The position numbers and the translations under genes were made by a program. Below, one piece after another: positions 29,722-37,558 of a DNA stretch of 64,000 bases. Under the pieces are notes generated by a model. It saw only the letters and a program-made list of their open reading frames with translations, was not told the DNA's origin and made no database searches. Within the stretch, counting starts at the first letter, position 1; every line of letters begins with the position of its first letter. Source of the DNA: Flavobacterium cheongpyeongense (GTDB lineage: Bacteria > Bacteroidota > Bacteroidia > Flavobacteriales > Flavobacteriaceae). The DNA is taken from positions 468,843-532,842 of the forward strand of contig NZ_QJHK01000002.1 in assembly GCF_003202435.1 (NCBI RefSeq), read 5' to 3'.

Positions 29722-30750
29722 ATGAATGAATCCATAAAAGATACTACTCTACAAAAAAAAGATAACAATAGACAAGCAGCAGCCAATGTTGTAGGAAGTA
29801 AAGGAAAAGTGCTCAATGATAATCGTCCTTTAATACAAAAAAAGGCCAACAACACGGGTTTACCTGATAATTTAAAATCTGGAATAGAAAATCTTTCTGG
29901 TAACGCTATGGATGATGTGAAAGTGCATTATAATTCGGACAAACCTGCACAACTCAATGCCCATGCCTATGCACAGGGAACTGATATTCATATAGCCTCA
30001 GGACAAGAAAAACATCTGCCACATGAAGCCTGGCATGTGGTGCAACAAAAGCAGGGTCGGGTAAAACCTACTATGCAAATGAAGGGAAAAGTGAATGTAA
30101 ATGATGATGCAGGTTTGGAGAAAGAAGCAGATGTTATGGGAAGTAAGGCATTACAGATGAAGACTGATAGTAATTTTAAAACAGTAAAAAATAATTTTAG
30201 TATAGCAACGCAACAAAACGCGCCAAAACAGTTAATGACAACGGCCTATACTTTGAGTGACTATTCTACGGAACCAAATCAAACACCATTTGATGAACAA
30301 GTAATCATTAATCTAATTCATGCTAGGCAGGGCATTCCCACAGAAGTAAAAGACAAAGTTGATAGTTATGGTGATAACGGTATAGGAACTAATTACAATC
30401 ATTATGTACCTTACATAAAATTGTATGAAAGTTTAGAAAATCAAATAATCAACCAAGGAAAAACCCGATTAGGAATTGTTAGCTTACTGCAATCACATCT
30501 AAAAAATATAGAAATATGTGTTACTCCTGGATTAACAATTAATCCCTTAAAAAGCCCAATAAATTTCAACACCTGGGTAGATGCAGCGATTGTCGCAATT
30601 TGTGATTCTCCAAAAAACATTTTCAAAGGACCACATGAAGGTGACGGAGGGGGAACAAAAATTGATCAACCAACTGATCCATCAAATGAATTAGAACAGC
30701 GATTAAAGATGGCAGCACTTGAATTTCGAATGATTGGGTTGAAATGGTAA
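29722..30750 (+). CDS. eCIS cargo candidate 1: DUF4157 domain with unrecognised C-terminus
   Basis: 342 residues. Residues 31-60 form a leader ([20 protein letters not shown]...). DUF4157 (the eCIS core domain) spans about residues 45-150 with the HEAWH zinc-binding motif at 101-105. The C-terminal 180 residues match no domain that I recognise; they include [18 protein letters not shown] and a Gly-rich GDGGGTK. DUF4157 proteins are encoded downstream of most eCIS and are regarded as cargo. It is followed by its own terminator, so it may be transcribed separately from the next cargos. Confidence 0.85.
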   Translation: MNESIKDTTLQKKDNNRQAAANVVGSKGKVLNDNRPLIQKKANNTGLPDNLKSGIENLSGNAMDDVKVHYNSDKPAQLNAHAYAQGTDIHIASGQEKHLPHEAWHVVQQKQGRVKPTMQMKGKVNVNDDAGLEKEADVMGSKALQMKTDSNFKTVKNNFSIATQQNAPKQLMTTAYTLSDYSTEPNQTPFDEQVIINLIHARQGIPTEVKDKVDSYGDNGIGTNYNHYVPYIKLYESLENQIINQGKTRLGIVSLLQSHLKNIEICVTPGLTINPLKSPINFNTWVDAAIVAICDSPKNIFKGPHEGDGGGTKIDQPTDPSNELEQRLKMAALEFRMIGLKW

Positions 30751-30781
30751 TAAATTTTAAGTTTTTAAAATTTATTTTTTT
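30751..30781 (+). terminator. AT-only Rho-independent terminator after cargo 1
   Basis: TAAATTTTAA (30751-30760) and TTAAAATTTA (30765-30774) form a 10-bp stem with a GTTT loop followed by seven T. The stem starts immediately after the cargo 1 stop. Confidence 0.75.
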
Positions 30782-30822
30782 AGAAAAGAATTTAACAATA
30801 ATTAATTTGTACTAATAAAATC

Positions 30823-31605
30823 ATGCAACATTTTTATAAAAAATCCAGCAACAACAAAACGATTACTTCTAATTTTGGAGACACATTAATTCAAAACAAA
30901 GCAATTGAATTACAAGACAACCGTCCTTCGACAATTTCACAAAAAAAAGCAAACAACACTGGTTTAACTGATAACTTAAAATCTGGAATAGAAAACTTTT
31001 CTGGTCACTCTATGGATGATGTAAAAGTGAATTATAATTCCAATAAACCTTTCCAATTTAAATCACCTGTCATACAATATAAGAAGTCCAAAGCTAAGGG
31101 TAAGGGTACGAAAGCCCATGTACACAAAGTTGATTTAAAAAAACAAACAATGACTGTACGAAATAAAAAAGATAAGTATACTTCTGGATTGATAAATAGC
31201 TTAAGTCGTGCGACTGGTGTTGAGGCTGGGCCAAGAGCTGAAGCACAAAAGGTTAAGAAATTTCTTGGAGGTAGTTGGATTGGAGGACATATGGTTAATG
31301 ATCAATTGGGGGGTAGTGGAGGTTACAAAAATATTGTCCCAATTACTTCTTCAATGAATGGATTACATAAATCTATTGAGAATAAAGCAAACAATCTACT
31401 AAGTGCTGGACGTGGCACTCAAATTGAATACAAAATGAAAATCCTTAAAAGGGCAACAGTAAAAAACGCAGTAAAAACTATCAAAAACCTTCCAATAGAA
31501 TTTCAACAAACCCTTAATGTTTACCCTACAGGATCACCTATGTATACTATAAATGGTTACATACTTGAAGAAACTAATCCGGGAAATGGTAAAATACAAC
31601 CTTAA
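30823..31605 (+). CDS. eCIS cargo candidate 2: leader plus His-Me-finger nuclease-like domain
   Basis: 260 residues. Residues 31-76 ([20 protein letters not shown]...SIENFSG..MDDVKVNYNS) are nearly identical to the leader and start of DUF4157 in cargo 1, but the HEAWH part is missing. A basic linker follows. Residues 149-190 (GGSWIGGHMVNDQLGGSGGY, KNIVPITSSMNG, IENKAN) match the DNA/RNA non-specific endonuclease pattern, with H156 as candidate general base and N179 and E186 as candidate metal ligands. Likely a nuclease toxin delivered by the eCIS; catalytic assignment is by eye. Confidence 0.75.
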   Translation: MQHFYKKSSNNKTITSNFGDTLIQNKAIELQDNRPSTISQKKANNTGLTDNLKSGIENFSGHSMDDVKVNYNSNKPFQFKSPVIQYKKSKAKGKGTKAHVHKVDLKKQTMTVRNKKDKYTSGLINSLSRATGVEAGPRAEAQKVKKFLGGSWIGGHMVNDQLGGSGGYKNIVPITSSMNGLHKSIENKANNLLSAGRGTQIEYKMKILKRATVKNAVKTIKNLPIEFQQTLNVYPTGSPMYTINGYILEETNPGNGKIQP

Positions 31606-31704
31606 AAACTGCATAAAAAGCTAAGAAGTATTGTCTATAAAAATATAAAGATGCCATTTAGCTCAAATTATTAAATAAATCAACAAAATTAAAAAGGAAA
31701 ATTT

Positions 31705-32052
31705 ATGAATACTCACGCCGACAAAATCCAAAAGAACAAAAATCAGCCAGTGGCAAATGCTGTAACGCAGAAAAAAAACAATGGCAATCAAACTTTTGCT
31801 TTAGAAGATAATCGCACGAATTCAATTGTTCAAAAAAAGCTGGAGACTATAGAAAACAATTCAGATGTTGCACAGTTGGGTAAGAAAAAAAGAGATCTTG
31901 AAAGAGCAAAAAAGAACAATCCTAATGGTTTACAACACCACAATCGTCCTGAGTACCAAGATGTGAATGAAAGACAAATGGAACTAATTAAAAGTGGAGT
32001 AAATAAAAAAGATGCTAAAAGACAAGCAAAAGAGGAAATCAAAAAAAAGTAG
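31705..32052 (+). CDS. eCIS cargo candidate 3: short leader plus basic C-terminus
   Basis: 115 residues. Residues 32-45 (ALEDNRTNSIVQKK) match the leader of cargos 1 and 2 (DNRP...QKK), but no DUF4157 follows. The C-terminal half is basic and His-containing (GLQHHNRPEYQDVNERQMEL, then KKDAKRQAKEEIKKK). It does not match a domain that I recognise. It could be a small cargo, a truncated effector or an immunity/adaptor protein. It is the last gene of the + strand run and ends in a bidirectional hairpin. Confidence 0.6.
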   Translation: MNTHADKIQKNKNQPVANAVTQKKNNGNQTFALEDNRTNSIVQKKLETIENNSDVAQLGKKKRDLERAKKNNPNGLQHHNRPEYQDVNERQMELIKSGVNKKDAKRQAKEEIKKK

Positions 32053-32065
32053 CCTAGGTACTTTT
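32045..32065. terminator. Bidirectional terminator between cargo 3 and the methyltransferase gene
   Basis: AAAAGTA (32045-32051) pairs with TACTTTT (32059-32065) around GCCTAGG, itself largely palindromic. A and T runs flank it. It lies between two convergent genes and overlaps the end of cargo 3. Confidence 0.5.
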
Positions 32066-32087
32066 CAAACATTATACAAACACATCT

Positions 32088-32684
32088 CTACCTATAAACC
32101 ATCACCGTAAAATCACCATCAACATAATTGTCCTCTACAACAACACTATTAGAAAGCGTTTTACAAAAATCGGTGATAGTTTTAGGCGAATAGGTCATTA
32201 AAATACCATCAGTGTTTATGGTATCACTTAATAAATTAAATCCTAATCCCTTATTACAATGGGCATACAAATGGGCTATGGCTTTAAAAATAAAGTCTGG
32301 ATCGCTGTTTTTATAGTTAAGAGAACCCGACACTAAAACATAATCAACGACGGGTAAATTTCCCTGCATAAAATCACCCAGATAAAATGTTGTATCTGGA
32401 AAGTCTTTGTTTTTTTCAATAGCATTGTCTAAAAAAGCAGGAATCATATCGATACCATGATAGGAGAAATTTGTAAAATATTGAGATAAATAATAACACA
32501 AATCGCCATTGCCACAACCAATATCTAGAATTGATTTATCATTTAAATCTCCTATTTGAGTTAAAATTTCAAAACGTTTCAGTTGGTCTTCCTCAGAGAA
32601 CCAAGCCAAACTTTGGGTACTTTCTGAACCGTATTTTTCGATTTTATCGGCGTGGAATTTTTGTATGTATAACTTGTCTAACAT
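32088..32684 (-). CDS. Class I SAM-dependent methyltransferase
   Basis: 198 residues. Motif I is ILDIGCGNGDLCYYL (about residues 53-67). GIDMIPAFLDNA follows as motif II, and YVLVSGSLNYKN occurs at about 119-130. The fold is a compact Rossmann methyltransferase lacking an obvious substrate domain, so the acceptor is unknown. It converges on the injection-system operon and lies 190 bases downstream of the LodB-like gene on the same strand. It may belong to that LodA/LodB unit, but the gap is larger than inside the pair. Confidence 0.85.
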   Translation of the reverse strand: MLDKLYIQKFHADKIEKYGSESTQSLAWFSEEDQLKRFEILTQIGDLNDKSILDIGCGNGDLCYYLSQYFTNFSYHGIDMIPAFLDNAIEKNKDFPDTTFYLGDFMQGNLPVVDYVLVSGSLNYKNSDPDFIFKAIAHLYAHCNKGLGFNLLSDTINTDGILMTYSPKTITDFCKTLSNSVVVEDNYVDGDFTVMVYR

Positions 32685-32874
32685 ATAAATGAGGTCTTTA
32701 TCAAAAGTTAGTTTACTAAAATGCTAAGCTAAAAGATTTCTTAGCAAGTCCAAGAGCCTGTTTAAGATTTATTATTGAGATTTATTATTGAAGGATTTTT
32801 GAGTGAAACGAGACAAATTTTATAGAATAGTGGCTCTATTATACAAAATTTAACGTAGTTGTAAACGAAAATCA

Positions 32875-33969
32875 TCACAACCGTCTCTCCCAAAAAGCCG
32901 CTGTTTTCCACCTGGTTTCCGCCTGATAAAAAATACTTTTGTGCTTTAGGTAATGGTGCCAAATATACTCAGTTTGTTCTGTATGTGTTTTTTGAAGTGT
33001 TTCAGTAAACCCGTACTGTAATAGTAAAGCTTGTAGTTGCATGGCACTGGCCATTGCATTGTACATACCTTGCGAAGATAATGGGTCAAAACTTAGTGCT
33101 GCATCGCCTATAGCAACCCATTGTTGCCCAGAAACTTGCTCTAATTTAGTGGAATTAGCCGCAACCGTACCTTTAAAAACAATAGCATTTTCATGTTCAC
33201 TTAGTAAAGACAAAATAACAGGATTCTCTTTTGCCAATTCCAAAAATGAGGCAGTTGTTTTTAATTGATTTTTTGGCACTAAATCAGCATCGGTATGAAA
33301 AGCCACCACCCGTTTGTCATTAGGAATCACAGCACTGTACCACCACCCGTTTTCACTGGCAGAAATGGTACTCATGGTATTTGTTCTGCTGTTAGGCAAA
33401 GTAACCCAGCAAGCAACCAATTGATCTTCCACTTGTCGTTTAATACCCAAACTCTTTGCAAAATGCGATTGACGCCCACTAGCATCAATGACAAAAGATG
33501 CAGAAATCGTTGAAACAGATAAAGAGGTATCACTAGCTCTTAATTGCAGCTGCCAACGAGAATTTTCATAAGAACTACTATGCAGTTTAGAACCCCATAA
33601 ACAATGAGCTCCACGTGCTTCGGCAGTCTTTCTCAGATAGGTTTCAAAAGCTTGGCGGTCCAAATTTTTAACAAAACCATCAGGATTTCTTAAATCGTCT
33701 ACAAGATGTACTTGATTGCTTCCCCAATAGGACTGCATACCTACACTTTTCCTGTACAAAGTGCCTACTTGGTTTTCCAAACCCTCCAATACATCCAATT
33801 GTTTTAGAATGCGTTGCGAAGCAGGAGCTAATGATTCTCCAATGCGCTCAGTAGGTTCAGGAAGTTTATCAACTAATGTTACCTGATAGCTATCTATCAA
33901 AGAAATGGCGGCAATGCAACCTGCAATGCCACCACCTATTATTACTATATCTGTTTTTTCTGTTACCAA
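32875..33969 (-). CDS. LodB-like FAD-dependent oxidoreductase (tryptophan-halogenase-type fold)
   Basis: 364 residues. The N-terminal FAD motif is VIIGGGIAGCIAAISL (about residues 9-24), followed by VDKLPEPTERIGESLAPASQ, the family's typical ESL segment. GDAALSFDPLSSQGMYNAMA near residue 295 contacts the flavin. Flavoproteins of this group encoded beside LodA act as maturases that help build its cysteine tryptophylquinone cofactor. The gene begins 2 bases after the LodA-type gene, on the same strand. The LodB role is inferred from this pairing. Confidence 0.85.
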   Translation of the reverse strand: MVTEKTDIVIIGGGIAGCIAAISLIDSYQVTLVDKLPEPTERIGESLAPASQRILKQLDVLEGLENQVGTLYRKSVGMQSYWGSNQVHLVDDLRNPDGFVKNLDRQAFETYLRKTAEARGAHCLWGSKLHSSSYENSRWQLQLRASDTSLSVSTISASFVIDASGRQSHFAKSLGIKRQVEDQLVACWVTLPNSRTNTMSTISASENGWWYSAVIPNDKRVVAFHTDADLVPKNQLKTTASFLELAKENPVILSLLSEHENAIVFKGTVAANSTKLEQVSGQQWVAIGDAALSFDPLSSQGMYNAMASAMQLQALLLQYGFTETLQKTHTEQTEYIWHHYLKHKSIFYQAETRWKTAAFWERRL

Positions 33970-33971
33970 AT

Positions 33972-36900
33972 CTAATGTTTTTTTGGAATAAAACGCTGGA
34001 AACGAACCAACTGTTCAGGAACGCCCACCTCTTTTCGAGCTTGTCTGGAATGAGGAACTGTTCTTGTTTTAGTGAATTTATGTACTTTAGAAGCTAATAA
34101 ATCAACTAGTTTTTGAACTTCGCTTGTTAAAGCTTCATCCTGAACCAATTCGTCCTGAACCAACTCTAACAGTTGCTCGCGAGTACTCTCTATTACAATT
34201 TGTTCAGTAAACAAACCTTCCTTAGACAAATGTTCCAAAGTAATATGTAATAAAGATTCTTCTTTCTTATCCAAGTGCTTGTTGTCCTTTAAGATTTTTC
34301 TTAATCGGGTTTCTGTCTCTTGCAACAACAGTTGGTTTTGTTCCTCATTAGGAATTACACCAATTTGCATTTCGGGTGGAAAATTAGGATTATCAGGCAC
34401 ACCTGGACGCGGCTGGACAATTGCTAACTTGTCAAAATACTTCACCATTGCATTGATCTGATTGGTTTGTGTTGGTGCTTCTCCATCTAAAGGCAGATCA
34501 TCCAGCCAAAAATAACGATATGCAAAAGCTTCTCTACGGGTTTCTTCTGCCAAGTGTGTATCTAAAGTTTCTTTGTAACGTTCTTCACTCAAAATATTAT
34601 TAGGAACTCTGGCAGGCCAGAATGTTGGCAGATAAGGATCGTATGCAGTAGTATAGCCATCTCTGCAGCTTGCCGTATCAGTTTGCCAGGGAATAGCCAT
34701 CCATCTCGTCACACCACCTGGCACCTGGCCACCTAATAAAGGACCAGCAGGTAAAGTCAAGACATCACTATTCATAGTAGAACCATAATAATGGTAATCG
34801 GTTTTTGGTGTTTTAGGAGCGTGTTTCAATCGGAAAGGAGCCATATACATACCAGAAGTTCGCATAGGCCAAGTCATTTCACAACCCGGATGAAAAGCAT
34901 CTGCCAAGCAGAAATCCATGGCCGCCTTGGTTAGCATATCGGGTTGTTCGGCAATAGGATAATCATCAATTTTTTTAACAGGGGGGATATAAGGACAGCC
35001 TGTTGTATCTACAAAATCGGCATCAAAATCACCTTTTACCCATTGGTCTAAAAACTCCAATTGCAAATGCGATAAGGTGGAATGTTGACGCACTGAACCT
35101 TGTGAAGGAATGGCAACTGCATCACCATATAGCCAAGGCCATAACTGTGGAGCTTCGGCACCAGATTGATCAAACCTACGGAAATTATTGGAAATAGTAC
35201 GACGCATTTCTAAGTTGGCAGAAGAAGGATCATTTAGTTTTTTTACCCATGCTAAACTCGTATAATTAAATTGTCCACCCCATCCAAAAGCAGCAGCAAA
35301 TCCTGCATTTACCCATTGTAAATTGGTCATTCTTTCAAAAATAGGCAAGATGTCTTTACAGAAAGAAGGTCTTGCTGGTCTTACTAACATTCCTGATTCT
35401 ACAGCAACACTACGCATTAAATCCCACATAGTACGAACCGATTTTTGCATAGGGGCATAATCAGGTGGTGCGCAAATCACCCAGGCAGGATCTACATTGA
35501 GAGCTACTCCTTCATATTCTACTGTGGCGGTAACAGGACCATCTGACATATCATCATACCAACCTTCATTATTGGCGAAAGTAATAGCTCTGTCACCATT
35601 GCTGTTTTTCGATTTACCATGACCTCCCAGCATCACTAAGCGCCCTTTTTCGTCGGTATGCATTTCTCCTAAATAAACCGATTCGCCCATAAACTTCCCT
35701 ATGAATTTTTTCCCTTCAGTGACATTAGGTTTTGAAATGCTTTCTCCCCCGCCATCAATCAATAACTGATTCCGGTCTTTTACATCAATATTTCTTAATA
35801 AGGAAGGTGGAACATTAGGATCGGATGCATCCGGAATATCTAAGGCAATTTGGAATTGATACCAAGATGATTTTTGATTGGCCAAATGGGAATGCCAGGT
35901 AATTTTAGCATTATCCATAGTCAACTCCTTAATTGCTTTTCCAGCAGCATTGAAACCATAAATGCGAAACTGTGCGGCCTGACGTTTTATCGCTCCGGTT
36001 TTATCGCGATACGCATAAACATCCTCTTTTGCTTCTGGTTCGTCTACTAAAGGACCTATAAAATACTCTTCTTCACTATTTCCCACACGCATCACGCCAA
36101 TAGGAGGATAAATACCAGCTCGAACAATACAAGTACTATCCTCATCTGTATTGCCTCTAAAATGTGGATTTATTTCTTTAGGTTCCTGTAGCTGTTGTCC
36201 ATTAGCCTGATGTCTGGCTTCAGCACTGGCAGCATAAACTGTTTTGCGAGCCTCTGCAATTGAACCTAAAGGTTTATGAGCTTCTAAAGTCCTCCAAATA
36301 TTGAATGAAAGATTACTTCCAAATTCAGACTGACCAATCGCAGTTACATCTTGTTGGGGTAAATACAACTTAGCAATACAGAGGTATGGACTTTCCTCTG
36401 TGCTCCAAACTACCTGTGCATCGTTAAGAGGCATGGTTGCTTCGTTTGTACGTAATTGGATTTCAAATCTGAAAGTAGCAGCTCCATTACGTAAGCGTTT
36501 TTCTAAATCAAGTCGTAAATAATTATCATCATCAAAAGGAGCTCCTTTATAGGTATCCTCCGGAACCAAACGGTATTTTACAATTTGATTTTCTCCCAAT
36601 TGAAAAGGTAAAATAGCCCAATAACTAGTACTTAACACACTCGCTTCTTCTTTCTGCATCGCTTGTAAAATACTAGCTAATTCAGGATGTTTGTTGATAT
36701 ACGTATCATAATCCCTATCAATAACACCAGCAGTAGTAAATGTACACATTTGCTGAGCATCACGGGCAAAAAAGCGATCGATATTCTGAAAAATGAAATC
36801 GGCAGTAGGGCCTTCTCCAAAAAGCTTTGGTCCTTCCACTCCAAACAATTTCAAACCCACTCCAATAGTAGAATGTAAGTCAGGTGAAGTAGTTCCTGTA

Positions 36901-37190
36901 TCACTAGAGAAACGAATAGCACAATCATAAAGAGAGCCAGCAAAAATACCTTTTTTGAATTTTTCAGGAATATCCTCATTGATTACGAATTGTCCATAAG
37001 TGATACCATGTTGCTTTCTAAAAACAGCACGTTCGGCTGGGTTTTGCCCTTTTTCAATTCGGGTTTTTTGACCCATTTCTACAAACATCTCTTTAAGACG
37101 TTGTGTCACAATTTCAGTACTGCCACTACTATCCCAACATTTTACGTTGTTTGCAGTAGGTTTTTCAATGATTCGTTTTTTGTTGTCCAT
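33972..37190 (-). CDS. LodA-like quinoprotein oxidase fused to an N-terminal catalase-like domain
   Basis: 1072 residues. Residues about 20-345 are catalase-like: ERAVFRKQHGITYGQFVINE, DCAIRFSSDTGT, and near 300-340 NIWRTLEAHKPLG..., ARKTVYAASAEARHQ. Residue F57 sits where catalases have the catalytic His (ERVVHAKG). From about 365 the protein is LodA-like (GVMRVGNSEEEYFIGPLVDE; AAQFRIYGFN). C761 in DFCLADAFHPGCEMTW and W830 or W835 in TRWMAIPWQTD are candidates for the cysteine tryptophylquinone pair. LodA enzymes oxidise amino acids and release H2O2. LodB-like gene is adjacent. Confidence 0.85.
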   Translation of the reverse strand: MDNKKRIIEKPTANNVKCWDSSGSTEIVTQRLKEMFVEMGQKTRIEKGQNPAERAVFRKQHGITYGQFVINEDIPEKFKKGIFAGSLYDCAIRFSSDTGTTSPDLHSTIGVGLKLFGVEGPKLFGEGPTADFIFQNIDRFFARDAQQMCTFTTAGVIDRDYDTYINKHPELASILQAMQKEEASVLSTSYWAILPFQLGENQIVKYRLVPEDTYKGAPFDDDNYLRLDLEKRLRNGAATFRFEIQLRTNEATMPLNDAQVVWSTEESPYLCIAKLYLPQQDVTAIGQSEFGSNLSFNIWRTLEAHKPLGSIAEARKTVYAASAEARHQANGQQLQEPKEINPHFRGNTDEDSTCIVRAGIYPPIGVMRVGNSEEEYFIGPLVDEPEAKEDVYAYRDKTGAIKRQAAQFRIYGFNAAGKAIKELTMDNAKITWHSHLANQKSSWYQFQIALDIPDASDPNVPPSLLRNIDVKDRNQLLIDGGGESISKPNVTEGKKFIGKFMGESVYLGEMHTDEKGRLVMLGGHGKSKNSNGDRAITFANNEGWYDDMSDGPVTATVEYEGVALNVDPAWVICAPPDYAPMQKSVRTMWDLMRSVAVESGMLVRPARPSFCKDILPIFERMTNLQWVNAGFAAAFGWGGQFNYTSLAWVKKLNDPSSANLEMRRTISNNFRRFDQSGAEAPQLWPWLYGDAVAIPSQGSVRQHSTLSHLQLEFLDQWVKGDFDADFVDTTGCPYIPPVKKIDDYPIAEQPDMLTKAAMDFCLADAFHPGCEMTWPMRTSGMYMAPFRLKHAPKTPKTDYHYYGSTMNSDVLTLPAGPLLGGQVPGGVTRWMAIPWQTDTASCRDGYTTAYDPYLPTFWPARVPNNILSEERYKETLDTHLAEETRREAFAYRYFWLDDLPLDGEAPTQTNQINAMVKYFDKLAIVQPRPGVPDNPNFPPEMQIGVIPNEEQNQLLLQETETRLRKILKDNKHLDKKEESLLHITLEHLSKEGLFTEQIVIESTREQLLELVQDELVQDEALTSEVQKLVDLLASKVHKFTKTRTVPHSRQARKEVGVPEQLVRFQRFIPKKH

Positions 37191-37487
37191 ATTTAGTAAT
37201 TATTTGGTTTGTTACACTATTTAGCGGTAAGTCGCATATATTATCTGATGCTATCACAGTCAAAATAGCTCAATAGTTAGCTTCTGTTTGGTAGTAGATC
37301 CTTACAAATCTAAAATTTATCCTGAAAACGAGTACAGGTAGTTTTACCTGTTCTTAGCAAATTATTAACATCATGCTGAAATTGAATTAATATATGGCTT
37401 CCTTTGAATAAGATTATATTTGTTGTTTTCCTTTTTCTCATCATTAATCTATCTGTAAATAAAGCTAAATAACATAGAAAGTAAAAT
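37191..37487. other. Intergenic stretch upstream of the LodA-type gene
   Basis: No coding sequence is supported. It contains the promoter region of the LodA-type gene, but I could not assign a clear TAnnTTTG box on the - strand. Confidence 0.4.
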
Positions 37488-37524
37488 CCCAATTAAAATG
37501 CAATTTTATAACATTTTAATTGGG
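37488..37524 (-). terminator. Terminator of mnmE
   Basis: CCCAATTAAAATG (37488-37500) pairs perfectly with CATTTTAATTGGG (37512-37524). On the - strand this 13-bp hairpin lies 35 bases after the mnmE stop and is followed by ATTTTAC, a weak T-run. Confidence 0.6.
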
Positions 37525-37558
37525 ACGCTTTGTTTTAGTTTGTGATGTTTTGTGAAAC

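Noticed and set aside
29722..30750. DUF4157 HEAWH as proof of an active zinc protease toxin
   Set aside because: DUF4157 is the common core of eCIS cargos. Only a HExxH-like motif is visible and a third ligand cannot be assigned, so activity is not claimed.
5744..32052. Reading the contractile locus as a prophage or as a type VI secretion system
   Set aside because: There are no integrase, capsid, terminase or portal genes, and no TssJLM membrane complex. DUF4255, AAA+ ATPase and DUF4157 cargo point to an eCIS.
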